From positions 1 to 8,318 of the forward strand of contig URUW01000073.1 of the NCBI GenBank assembly GCA_900551205.1: a stretch of DNA of 8,318 nt, read 5' to 3'. Position numbers and translations under genes: made by a program. The first letter of the stretch is position 1. Each line of letters starts with the position of its first letter. This document shows, piece after piece, positions 1-5,505 of the stretch. This stretch comes from an uncultured Collinsella sp. (GTDB lineage Bacteria > Actinomycetota > Coriobacteriia > Coriobacteriales > Coriobacteriaceae). The notes beneath the pieces were generated by a model. That model ran no database searches. It had not been told where the DNA came from and saw only the letters and a program-made list of their open reading frames with translations.

Positions 1-360
1 TACGATGGCGGCATGGTGCTGCCAGTTCACGAGCGACAGAGTCTGGCCCATCAGCTCCAAAATGTAGGCCTCGCCGCCCACGGCATCGAGCTTGTTGATG
101 CTTCGCAGGTAATCGATCAGCGAGATGGAGTCGATGGGAATGCGGCTGTTGTACATATCGACCATCGCGGTATAGATGGTCTTATGAATGGGCCGGTAGA
201 AGTCATCGGGCTGCAGCTCGACCTGGGCTTCTTCGACCACCTCGGGCGATAGCAGCATGGCGGCCAGTACGTTGGCCTCTGCATCTTGGTTTTGGGGGAG
301 ACCCAACTTGGAGCCGCGGTCCTCGACCGTCAGCCATGTCTCCCTATCGTCATATGCCAT
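1..360 (-). CDS. dnaB: Replicative DNA helicase DnaB, N-terminal part (cut by window edge)
   Basis: This is the first 120 codons of the hexameric helicase that unwinds DNA at the replication fork and recruits primase; the RecA-like motor domain lies outside the window. Residues 21-42 (LPQNQDAEANVLAAMLLSPE core) match the family's 'P.n..AE..vLgamLl.pe' entry. They are followed by the DDFYRP.H..I motif at 52-62, the 'PID.I.L..YL' segment at 75-85 and GGEAYILEL at 95-103, all typical of the DnaB N-terminal helical domain. The ATG at 360 is chosen because GAGG lies 6 bases before it; in-frame ATGs at 366 and 372 would put that GAGG inside the gene. In many bacteria dnaB follows rplI directly. Here about 3.1 kb of mobile DNA separates them. 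The identification is firm for the part seen. Confidence 0.93.
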   Translation of the reverse strand, partial: MAYDDRETWLTVEDRGSKLGLPQNQDAEANVLAAMLLSPEVVEEAQVELQPDDFYRPIHKTIYTAMVDMYNSRIPIDSISLIDYLRSINKLDAVGGEAYILELMGQTLSLVNWQHHAAIV

Positions 361-393
361 GAGCATCCTCATTCATATCGCTTGCGAGCATCC

Positions 394-402
394 ATAGTAT
401 CA
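394..402 (-). promoter_or_regulatory. Possible extended -10 promoter of dnaB
   Basis: Read on the minus strand this is TGATACTAT, an extended -10 (TG-N-TACTAT, 4 of 6 to consensus) about 34 bases before the dnaB start. No good -35 is seen 16-18 bases upstream. If real, it lies about 65 bp downstream of the transposon edge, so the insertion would have left it intact. This is weak evidence from sequence alone. Confidence 0.3.
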
Positions 403-465
403 GCCACAGCTTTAAATCGAGGCGCGCCTTAACAATCATCACCGAACCAAACGGATGAACGGTCC

Positions 466-473
466 CTTATGTG
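466..473. repeat. Left 8-bp target-site duplication (CTTATGTG)
   Basis: CTTATGTG directly abuts the left outer inverted repeat at 474 and recurs exactly at 3587-3594, abutting the right repeat. Eight bases is the duplication length known for IS1595-family transposition. It marks the outer limits of the element. Confidence 0.93.
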
Positions 474-1717
474 CGTTGTGTTAGACGGGACTGCGGACGA
501 TTTCTTGGACCGTTACGCGCCCTTCCCAGCGCGGCGCGGAACTCGGCCGGCGTGCGGCCGCCGAGCGCATCGCTGCGCCTCTCCGTATTGTATCGGCCGA
601 TCCAGCCCCCGAGCTCCTCGATGAAGCGGGCAGGGGTCCAGCCCGACCAGTCCCTGCCGTGCCAGAACTCCCTCTTGAGCAGGCCGAAGAAGCCCTCCAT
701 CGCCGCGTTGTCCGGGCTGCAGCCCTTGGCGGCCATGCTCCTGGCGAGGCCGTGCCCCTCGCAGATCGAGATCCAGCCGGGCCAGCGGTAGTGGCCGCCG
801 CGGTCGGAGTGGATGACGGGGCGCTCGCCGGGCGCGAGCAGCGCGCAGGCGTCCTCGAGCGTCGAGTTGGCGAGCGCGGCGTCCGGTCTCTCGCCGGCCC
901 TCCACGCCACGACCGAGGAGTCGAAGCAGTCCCTGATGGCCGACAGGTAGACCTTCCTGCCGGAGGGCAGCCTGAACTCGGTGATGTCGGTGAGCCACAG
1001 GAAGTTCGGCAGGGCCGAGCGGAAGTCGCGGCGCACGAGGTTCGGCGGGGCCGGCGTCGGCTCGCCCGCATAGGAGCTGTAGGGCCTCCTCTTCCTCCTC
1101 ATCCACCTGGGGACCAGGCCCTCCTCGCGCATGATGCGGAGGACGACCTTCTCCGAGGCGCGCACGGGCTCGTCGAGCTCGCGCAGGCGCGCCGTCACGA
1201 AGCGGTACCCCCGCGCCCCCTCGCCGTCCTCGGTGAAGATCCTGCGCACGAGCGCGCGCAGGGGCGCGCGCCGGTCGGGCCTCGCGATCGCGCGGCGCTG
1301 GTACTCATAGGAGCTCTTTGATATCCCCAAGGAACTCGTGAGTTCTCTCAAGGACCACTTCCCCGCAGGCCTCAGGCGGTCTATCACCAGGGTCTTCTCC
1401 CTGTTCGACATCCCGTCGAGGCTCTCGGCTTTTAAAACGTCCTGCACCGCCCTCAGCACCGCGTTCTCGAGCCTGAGCCGCTCGATCAGGGCGTCCTTGT
1501 CCTCCGGGTCGATGTCGGGGTAGTCGGGGCCGTCCCCGACGAGTCGCGGCAGGTCCATTCCTCCACCGGCCCTTCCCGCGGGCTTGCGCACGTCCCTGAT
1601 CCAGCGCCAGACGGACGTCTTGCCGGGCCCGCCGAGTATCTCGGTTATCTCCATGACGGTGAGCCCGGCGCCGCGAAGCGCCCTGGCCCTCTCCACCATT
1701 CTCCTACTGTATGCCAT
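467..1717 (-). CDS. IS3-family transposase, single-frame OrfAB type
   Basis: This DDE transposase moves the IS3-family element by a copy-out/paste-in route. Residues about 1-45 form a helix-turn-helix of the IS3 OrfA type (R-x-L-R-x-x-G-L-T-x-x-E-I then SVWRWI). A charged, Leu-containing stretch follows at 71-97. The HTH_21-like segment is about 150-215, with GARGYRFV at 167-174. The integrase core has D244 (WLTDIT), D305 (IHSDRG) and E341 (NAAMEGFF), with 35 residues between the last two: the DD(35)E signature. The start at 1717 has GGAG five bases upstream. Most IS3 members use two ORFs joined by a -1 frameshift, but here both parts are in one 416-residue frame. The IS itself supplies no stop: the last six residues (RLTQRT) and the TAA are read from the host transposon's inverted repeat and target duplication. 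The gene otherwise looks intact. Confidence 0.92.
   Translation of the reverse strand: MAYSRRMVERARALRGAGLTVMEITEILGGPGKTSVWRWIRDVRKPAGRAGGGMDLPRLVGDGPDYPDIDPEDKDALIERLRLENAVLRAVQDVLKAESLDGMSNREKTLVIDRLRPAGKWSLRELTSSLGISKSSYEYQRRAIARPDRRAPLRALVRRIFTEDGEGARGYRFVTARLRELDEPVRASEKVVLRIMREEGLVPRWMRRKRRPYSSYAGEPTPAPPNLVRRDFRSALPNFLWLTDITEFRLPSGRKVYLSAIRDCFDSSVVAWRAGERPDAALANSTLEDACALLAPGERPVIHSDRGGHYRWPGWISICEGHGLARSMAAKGCSPDNAAMEGFFGLLKREFWHGRDWSGWTPARFIEELGGWIGRYNTERRSDALGGRTPAEFRAALGRARNGPRNRPQSRLTQRT
474..486. repeat. Outer part of the left inverted repeat of the IS1595-family transposon
   Basis: CGTTGTGTTAGAC is the exact complement of 3574-3586. Its last three bases (GAC, 484-486) double as the left copy of the IS3 target duplication. 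Confidence 0.9.
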
Positions 1718-1766
1718 GCGGACTCCGTTCCGGACCTCAACGGTCCAACTTTTTGTCCGCAGTCCC
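487..1766 (-). mobile_element. IS3-family insertion sequence (IS150-like) inserted in the transposon's left end
   Basis: The 1280-bp element has 28-bp imperfect terminal inverted repeats (487-514 against 1739-1766, 23 of 28 matching). Both read GGGACTGCGGAC, six variable bases, then TTGGACCGTT. The AAAAAGTTGGAC segment of the right repeat is typical of IS150-like ends. A 3-bp direct repeat GAC (484-486 and 1767-1769) flanks it, within the 3-5 bp duplications usual for IS3. It holds a single transposase gene on the minus strand. The ends do not begin with the usual TG, so the exact border could shift by a base, but the restored left repeat of the host transposon supports this placement. Confidence 0.88.
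1739..1766. repeat. Right terminal inverted repeat of the IS3-family element
   Basis: Its complement starts GGGACTGCGGACAAAAAG and pairs with 487-514 at 23 of 28 positions. It is followed at once by GAC (1767-1769), the right copy of the 3-bp target duplication. Confidence 0.85.
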
Positions 1767-1769
1767 GAC

Positions 1770-1780
1770 CGCTTTGGATA
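1770..1780. repeat. Inner part of the split left inverted repeat of the IS1595-family transposon
   Basis: CGCTTTGGATA continues the repeat begun at 474-486. The complement of the right end has CACTTTGGATA at the same place, one mismatch. This segment is the evidence that the IS3 element landed inside the repeat and not beside it. Confidence 0.85.
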
Positions 1781-1793
1781 CTGGGACTTTTCC

Positions 1794-1799
1794 TATAAT
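1794..1799 (+). promoter_or_regulatory. -10 element for the nucleotidyltransferase gene
   Basis: A perfect TATAAT lies 40 bases before the start codon. The -35 region (about 1771-1776, GCTTTG) is poor and falls within the transposon's inverted repeat. It lies just outside the IS3 element, so the IS insertion did not remove it. Confidence 0.5.
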
Positions 1800-1839
1800 C
1801 TTTCTTGCTTAGATAGCAGGCGAAAGCGAAGGAGCTCCT

Positions 1840-2334
1840 ATGGTCACCAAGGATGATGCGTGTTGGATAATCGGCCTTTCCGCAGGTGCGGGCATTGGCG
1901 TATACCTTGATGGCGGCTGGGGCATCGATGCGCTTGTCGGGCGTGAGACCAGGGCTCATAACGACATCGACCTGTTCGTTCAGCGCGGGGATTACCAAAG
2001 GTTCGTGGATCTAATTGCTGATGAGGGGTTTTCCGAGGTGGCTGCATCTTTCACCACCGAAGATCACACGGTGTGGCAAGACGAGGCGGGGCGCATCGTC
2101 GACCTGCATTGCTTCGATTTCGCCGAGAATGGCGATATTCTGTATCAGGGAGATCGTTTTCCCGGGGAGGTCTTTTCGGGGAGGGGGCGCATCGGCGAGG
2201 TGGAGGTGTCGTGCATCGACCCCGAAAGCCAGCTGTTGTTTCACTTGGGCTATCAGCATGACGAGCACGACGCCCACGATGTCATGCTCCTATGCCGTGA
2301 GTACGGTTTCGACGTTCCCGAAGAATATCGCTAG
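1840..2334 (+). CDS. Lincosamide/aminoglycoside nucleotidyltransferase-like protein (passenger gene)
   Basis: This 164-residue protein is probably a small nucleotidyltransferase of the Lnu(A)/Lnu(C) and ANT(2'')-Ia type, which inactivates a drug by adding a nucleotide from NTP to a hydroxyl. Residues 23-47 carry the family signature: LDGGWGID, then R..T-R-x-H-N-D-I-D-L. D42 and D44 are the likely metal ligands, and D88 (RIVDLHCFDF) is the candidate third carboxylate. The 'HLGYQHDEHDAHDV' stretch near the C-terminus also fits Lnu proteins, as does the length. The start is supported by AAGGAG five bases upstream. The gene lies inside the IS1595-family transposon, convergent with the transposase, as a passenger. 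The family is clear. Whether the substrate is lincomycin/clindamycin, an aminoglycoside or something else cannot be read from the sequence, so no lnu number is given. Confidence 0.85.
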   Translation: MVTKDDACWIIGLSAGAGIGVYLDGGWGIDALVGRETRAHNDIDLFVQRGDYQRFVDLIADEGFSEVAASFTTEDHTVWQDEAGRIVDLHCFDFAENGDILYQGDRFPGEVFSGRGRIGEVEVSCIDPESQLLFHLGYQHDEHDAHDVMLLCREYGFDVPEEYR

Positions 2335-2405
2335 CTGTTGCTATTTGCATCGGGGCACGACTTCAGCGCTTGCCGCAGATGCGCTGCGCCAGACCGCCCT
2401 GGACA

Positions 2406-3488
2406 TCACGCCACGCCGTATATGGCCCTCCGCGCACGCGAGTCCCATTTCGCCTGCTTGATCCAGTACTCGTAGAACGGATAGGGGGTCACCTTGTACT
2501 GGCGCCAGGTCTTCTCGTACGTGCCGCGGGCTGCCTGCCTCACTATGAGCTCGGCGAGCTCGTCCGCGCTCCTGCGGACCTTGAAGCACCATGTCCACTT
2601 GAACCAGGCGAGGTAGTTCTCGAGGCGTCTCGTGGAGACACCCCGGAACCTGCCGATGAAGTGCCTCATCTGGGAGTGGAGGCTGTTCACCCTGTTGATG
2701 GCGTGCTCCTCCCTCTTGCTGGCGATGTGCGCGCCGACGCCGAGGGCGGGCAGGACGCGGCGGTACACGTGCGCACGGTCCGTCGAGATTATCGCGCCGA
2801 CCGCGAGCTTGTCGGCGAGCAGCTCCCTGGCTGCCGCCTCGTCGAGGCCGCCCCTCCCCGCGATCTCGTAGAAGATGTCGCCGGCGTCGTTGATGCCGGT
2901 GAGCACGCATATCTTCTCGTGCCCGTCGGTTCCCTGCGACCTTGTGCGGGGCTTCCTGGGCATGCCGGACTCCGACCTGGAGCGGTTTCCCTTGAAGCTC
3001 TCCCTGAAGAAGCACTCGTCGAGCTCGGCCCCGCCGCCGGCCTCCACGCGGAAGGCGGGCATGCGCTTGGCCATGGCCTCGAGCAGCCTGTGGCGCATGA
3101 AGAACGCCGTCTTGAGGCACACGCCGCACTTTTCCGCCGACTCGCGCAGCGGGAGCATGTCCACGTGGCACTCCGCGAACCTCATCCAGGCCGACCTGTC
3201 GAGCTTGGTGGTGGAGAAGATGCGCATGGTGGCGTCGGTGAAGGTCCTGGCGCACCCTCGGCAGAGGAACCGCTGACGGCCGCTCCCGTCTCGCCCCCTC
3301 TTCACGTAATGCGGGGAGCCGCACCAGGGGCAGGCTCTGTCGGGATCGTCTTCCGCCCCCTCGCTTGCCGCGAGTTCGAAAAGCTCCGCGTCTATCAGCG
3401 CCTTGAGCGATCTCAGGGCCCTGCTCTTCTCGGCAGCCGTCATCTGCGGGAGGAACTGCCTCGTCAGCTGGGTGAGCACGTCTTCCAT
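2406..3488 (-). CDS. IS1595-family transposase (ISXO2-like DDE domain)
   Basis: This 360-residue transposase is expected to mobilise the surrounding 1.8-kb transposon. An N-terminal zinc ribbon (C53-x-x-C56 and C76-x-x-C79, within ACPWCG...LCRGC) precedes the DDE domain. Catalytic candidates are D157 (ELDECFF) and D237 (STDRAHVY), with N268 (NRVNSLHS) where many families have Glu. Non-Glu third residues are known in parts of the IS1595 family. The C-terminal block GVSTRRLENYLAWFKW (283-298) matches the family's 'G.....L..Y..wF..R' region. The start at 3488 has GGAGG five bases upstream. An ATG at 3500 has only a cramped site, and the open frame back to 3569 runs into the inverted repeat. No frameshift or stop is seen, so the protein is likely intact even though one end of its element is split. 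Confidence 0.9.
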   Translation of the reverse strand: MEDVLTQLTRQFLPQMTAAEKSRALRSLKALIDAELFELAASEGAEDDPDRACPWCGSPHYVKRGRDGSGRQRFLCRGCARTFTDATMRIFSTTKLDRSAWMRFAECHVDMLPLRESAEKCGVCLKTAFFMRHRLLEAMAKRMPAFRVEAGGGAELDECFFRESFKGNRSRSESGMPRKPRTRSQGTDGHEKICVLTGINDAGDIFYEIAGRGGLDEAAARELLADKLAVGAIISTDRAHVYRRVLPALGVGAHIASKREEHAINRVNSLHSQMRHFIGRFRGVSTRRLENYLAWFKWTWCFKVRRSADELAELIVRQAARGTYEKTWRQYKVTPYPFYEYWIKQAKWDSRARRAIYGVA

Positions 3489-3562
3489 TGCAACCTCCAT
3501 CTCTCCTGATGATGGAATTGTCGCAACCGGGGCCCCGTCGCGTGTACTGCGTGCAGGACACT

Positions 3563-3586
3563 TATCCAAAGTGGTCTAACACAACG
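3563..3586. repeat. Right inverted repeat of the IS1595-family transposon
   Basis: It is complementary to the reassembled left repeat (474-486 joined to 1770-1780) at 23 of 24 positions. The CTTATGTG duplication follows it. Confidence 0.9.
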
Positions 3587-3594
3587 CTTATGTG
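3587..3594. repeat. Right 8-bp target-site duplication (CTTATGTG)
   Basis: Exact copy of 466-473. Collapsing the two copies and the element between them rebuilds an ordinary rplI–dnaB spacer of roughly 230 bp. Confidence 0.93.
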
Positions 3595-3634
3595 GGACTG
3601 CATCTCAATGTATGACGTGACACCCACTCAGCGC

Positions 3635-3673
3635 AAAAAATAAAAGGGCGCCCCGGTCTCTCAGAGCGCCCTT
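3635..3673 (-). terminator. Intrinsic terminator of the rpsF–ssb–rpsR–rplI operon
   Basis: On the minus strand an 8-bp perfect stem (AAGGGCGC with GCGCCCTT, plus-strand arms 3644-3651 and 3666-3673) and a 14-base loop are followed by TTATTTTTT. It lies about 33 bases past the rplI stop. It separates the ribosomal-protein operon from dnaB and lies just before the transposon. Confidence 0.88.
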
Positions 3674-3705
3674 CTTAGAACAAGATTGTTGCGTTGCAGC
3701 AAATG

Positions 3706-4245
3706 CTACTCGGCAGCAGCCTCGGTCTCGACCTCGGCGGTCTCGGCCTCGGCGACCTCAGCGGCCTCCTCGACCTCAGCATCGGCAGCGAGCTCCTCGG
3801 CGGTAACGCCGACGAGAACGACAACCTCGGCCTTGATCTCGCGGTACAGCGAGATGGCAACGGTGTGGGCACCGGCAACCTTGATGGGCTTGCCGAGCTC
3901 GACGCGCTTGCGGTCGATGTCCATACCGAGCTGATCCTTGATGGCGTCAGCGATCATAGCGGCGGTAACGGAGCCAAAGAGGATGCCCTCGTCGCCGACC
4001 TTGACGTCAACGGTGACCGTCTTGCCCTCGAAGGCAGCCTTGGTCTCGTTGGCGGTAGCCAGACGGACGGCCTCGCGCTTGGCGATGTTGTTGCGACGCT
4101 CGTCAAGCTGCTTGAGGTTGCCCTTGGTGGCGGCAACAGCGAGCTTCTTGGGGAACAGGAAGTTCTCAGCGTAACCCTGAGCGACCTCTACGACGTCACC
4201 CTCGCCGCCCTTGCCCTTGATCTCATCGAGAAGAATAACCTTCAT
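3706..4245 (-). CDS. rplI: 50S ribosomal protein L9 with an acidic C-terminal tail
   Basis: L9 binds 23S rRNA at the base of the L1 stalk and helps maintain frame and fidelity. The N-terminal RNA-binding domain is clear (MKVILLDEIKGKGGEGDVV, then GYAENFLFPKKLA at 24-36). A long connecting helix spans about 41-75, and the C-terminal domain about 77-147 (GILFGSVT at 87-94). L9 is usually about 150 residues. This one has 179 because of a tail at 148-179 made almost entirely of Ala, Glu and Val, with 13 acidic and no basic residues. Codons stay in frame to a clean TAG, so the tail is real coding sequence. GGGAG lies 7 bases before the start. It is the last gene of the operon, 15 bases after rpsR. 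Confidence 0.95.
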   Translation of the reverse strand: MKVILLDEIKGKGGEGDVVEVAQGYAENFLFPKKLAVAATKGNLKQLDERRNNIAKREAVRLATANETKAAFEGKTVTVDVKVGDEGILFGSVTAAMIADAIKDQLGMDIDRKRVELGKPIKVAGAHTVAISLYREIKAEVVVLVGVTAEELAADAEVEEAAEVAEAETAEVETEAAAE

Positions 4246-4260
4246 GATGCGTCTCCCTTC

Positions 4261-4527
4261 TTAGCCGCGGTCGCGGTTGCCACGAGAGGAAACCACGGGG
4301 ACGGTGTACGGCAGGAGAGCCATCTCGCGGGCGCGCTTGATGGCGTTGGCGATGTCATGCTGATGCTGCGTGCAAGCGCCAGTGACGCGACGGGGCTTGA
4401 TCTTGCCACGGTCGGTCATGTACTTACGGAGAAGCTGAGTGTCCTTATAGTCGATGAACTCAGTGTTCTCCTTGCAGAACTGGCAGTACTTACGACGCGG
4501 CTGACGTGCAGAAAAATCATTAGCCAT
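4261..4527 (-). CDS. rpsR: 30S ribosomal protein S18
   Basis: S18 is an 88-residue small-subunit protein that pairs with S6 on the platform of the 30S subunit. The signature runs RRKYCQFC (11-18), IDYKD (25-29), [19 protein letters not shown] (32-50) and the basic C-terminal helix with [13 protein letters not shown]15-x-x-C18 with C52-x-x-H55 could bind zinc, a feature of the Cys-rich S18 form. The start at 4527 ([13 protein letters not shown]) is chosen because upstream residues back to 4578 do not resemble S18; AAAGG lies 9 bases before it. It sits between ssb and rplI in the usual order. Confidence 0.95.
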   Translation of the reverse strand: MANDFSARQPRRKYCQFCKENTEFIDYKDTQLLRKYMTDRGKIKPRRVTGACTQHQHDIANAIKRAREMALLPYTVPVVSSRGNRDRG

Positions 4528-4599
4528 GTCAAAATACCTTTCGTTTGGCAACTTCGGCGAACCGAAGCCGCCTCTCACTCAAAAATAGGTGAACAACCC

Positions 4600-5052
4600 T
4601 TAGAACGGGATGTCCTCATCGTAGACGTCGACCGCGGGCGGCGTAGCCACCGGTGCGGCAGGACGTGCTGCGGGCGCGGGAGCTGCGGGGGCGTAACCGC
4701 CCTGATCGTAGCCACCCTGGCCACCACGGGAGCTCATAAACTCGATCTCATCGACGATGACCTCAAGCTTGCTCCGGCGCTGACCATCGCGCTCCCAAGA
4801 GCTGTAGCGCAGCTTGCCCTCGATCGCGACCTTGTTTCCCTTTGCCAGGAAACGGCTCACGGCCTCGGCGCGGGTGCCGAACATGGTGCAGTCGACAAAG
4901 TTGGGATAGTCCTCCCACTCGCCAGTCTGCGCGTTGCGGCGACGATCGTTCACGGCGACGCCAAAGGACAGAACCTGGGTTCCGCCGGCGGTGGCGCGCA
5001 GCTCGGGATCGCGGGTGAGGTTACCGGTGATGTTCACTCGATTGATGCTCAT
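4600..5052 (-). CDS. ssb: Single-stranded DNA-binding protein SSB
   Basis: SSB coats single-stranded DNA during replication, repair and recombination and recruits partner enzymes through its C-terminal tip. Residues 1-107 form the OB fold: NRVNITGNLTRDPELR at the start, FVDCTMFGTRAEAVSRFLAKG at 52-72, then VAIEGKLRYSSWERDGQRRSK. A flexible Gly/Tyr/Gln then Ala/Pro-rich linker (108-141) leads to the acidic tip DEDIPF (145-150), the conserved interaction motif. The length of 150 is ordinary. The Shine-Dalgarno is unremarkable: AGAGGA lies about 12 bases before the ATG. Its place between the S6 and S18 genes couples it to ribosomal-protein expression, as in many bacteria. Confidence 0.96.
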   Translation of the reverse strand: MSINRVNITGNLTRDPELRATAGGTQVLSFGVAVNDRRRNAQTGEWEDYPNFVDCTMFGTRAEAVSRFLAKGNKVAIEGKLRYSSWERDGQRRSKLEVIVDEIEFMSSRGGQGGYDQGGYAPAAPAPAARPAAPVATPPAVDVYDEDIPF

Positions 5053-5100
5053 AACTCACTACTTCCTCTTGGGGCACAAGCCCAGTCCAAAACGACAGTC

Positions 5101-5394
5101 TTACTCCTGGTCGTCGCGACGGACGATCATGTGGCGGACCACAGCGTCGGTGATGCGCAGGACGCGATCAAGCTCGGCGATCTGGGTAGGATCTGCGTGG
5201 AAGTTGATGAGGGTGTAGTCACCATCGGTGAGGTCGTTGATCTCGTAGGCGAGCTTGCGCTTGCCCCACTCGTCAACGGAGTCGACCTTGCCAGCGCCCT
5301 CAGCGATCGTGGTATCGATACGCTTCATAACAGCGAGACGAGTCTCGGGGTCGAGCGACGGGTCAACAAAGAACAGCAGTTCATAAGCCTTCAT
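5101..5394 (-). CDS. rpsF: 30S ribosomal protein S6
   Basis: S6 is a 97-residue protein that binds S18 on the 30S platform. The sequence has the MKAYELLFFVDPSL start, the WGKRKLAYEI motif (43-52), GDYTLINFHA (58-67) and the C-terminal helix LDRVLRITDAVVRHMIVR (75-92). The ATG at 5394 has a strong GGAGG seven bases upstream. An in-frame ATG at 5415 would place that site inside the gene, so the shorter form is preferred. It is the first gene of the operon. A hairpin in the leader (5421-5449) may mediate control by the S6:S18 pair. Confidence 0.96.
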   Translation of the reverse strand: MKAYELLFFVDPSLDPETRLAVMKRIDTTIAEGAGKVDSVDEWGKRKLAYEINDLTDGDYTLINFHADPTQIAELDRVLRITDAVVRHMIVRRDDQE

Positions 5395-5420
5395 ATTGTC
5401 ACCTCCTCTGGGCAAATGTG

Positions 5421-5449
5421 GCTTCAGGTCGTGAAGGTGCGCCTGAAGC
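5421..5449 (-). promoter_or_regulatory. Leader hairpin upstream of rpsF
   Basis: A perfect 8-bp stem (GCTTCAGG with CCTGAAGC) closes a 13-base loop in the transcribed leader, about a dozen bases upstream of the rpsF Shine-Dalgarno. In many bacteria rpsF leaders bind the S6:S18 complex for feedback. I see the hairpin but cannot confirm the details of that motif here. Confidence 0.45.
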
Positions 5450-5465
5450 AGGAAAAGACTTGGTA

Positions 5466-5494
5466 ATAATATCTTTCAACCTCCTAGGCTGCAA
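5466..5494 (-). promoter_or_regulatory. Promoter of the rpsF–ssb–rpsR–rplI operon
   Basis: On the minus strand TTGCAG (5489-5494) and TATTAT (5466-5471) are 17 bases apart. The -10 matches 5 of 6 positions. A start near 5459 would give a leader of about 65 bases that includes the hairpin. An inverted repeat GCTGCA-N6-TGCAGC (5488-5505) overlaps the -35. Confidence 0.55.
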
Positions 5495-5505
5495 GAATAT
5501 GCAGC

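Larger units (their letters stand above)
474..3586. mobile_element. IS1595-family transposon carrying a nucleotidyltransferase gene, itself interrupted by an IS3-family element
   Basis: The element is bounded by perfect 13-bp inverted repeats (CGTTGTGTTAGAC at 474-486, complement at 3574-3586) and by an exact 8-bp duplication. The right repeat extends to 24 bp (3563-3586). The left one is split: its outer 13 bp are at 474-486 and its inner 11 bp at 1770-1780, separated by the IS3 element plus one GAC. Joined, left and right match at 23 of 24 positions. Without the IS3 insertion and its 3-bp duplication the transposon is 1830 bp: a passenger gene on the plus strand (1840-2334) and a convergent transposase on the minus strand (2406-3488). 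IS1595-family elements are known to carry passengers, for example the lnu(C)-bearing MTnSag1 of Streptococcus agalactiae. I found no recognisable oriT. Confidence 0.9.

Noticed and set aside
513..1321. Further long frames within the IS3 element on both strands
   Set aside because: They are Arg/Ala/Gly-rich shadows of the DD(35)E transposase with no motifs of their own.
1830..1839. Perfect palindrome AGGAGCTCCT over the ribosome site of the nucleotidyltransferase gene as a translational switch
   Set aside because: With the smallest possible loop only 3 bp can pair, and no leader peptide or alternative pairing partner is evident.
2370..3509. Long alternative frames over the IS1595-family transposase on both strands (also 2341-3561 minus)
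   Set aside because: They lack domain motifs and are shadows of the transposase, which has the zinc ribbon and catalytic residues.
474..3586. Composite transposon made of two IS elements flanking a resistance gene
   Set aside because: The two transposases belong to different families. The outer ends match each other and the IS1595-type 8-bp duplication, while the IS3 ends define only the inner element. Nesting explains everything.
3694..5466. A 590-codon open frame on the plus strand across the whole ribosomal-protein/ssb cluster
   Set aside because: It is exactly antisense to four firmly identified genes, its composition mirrors their codons, and it matches no family. High G+C codon bias explains it.
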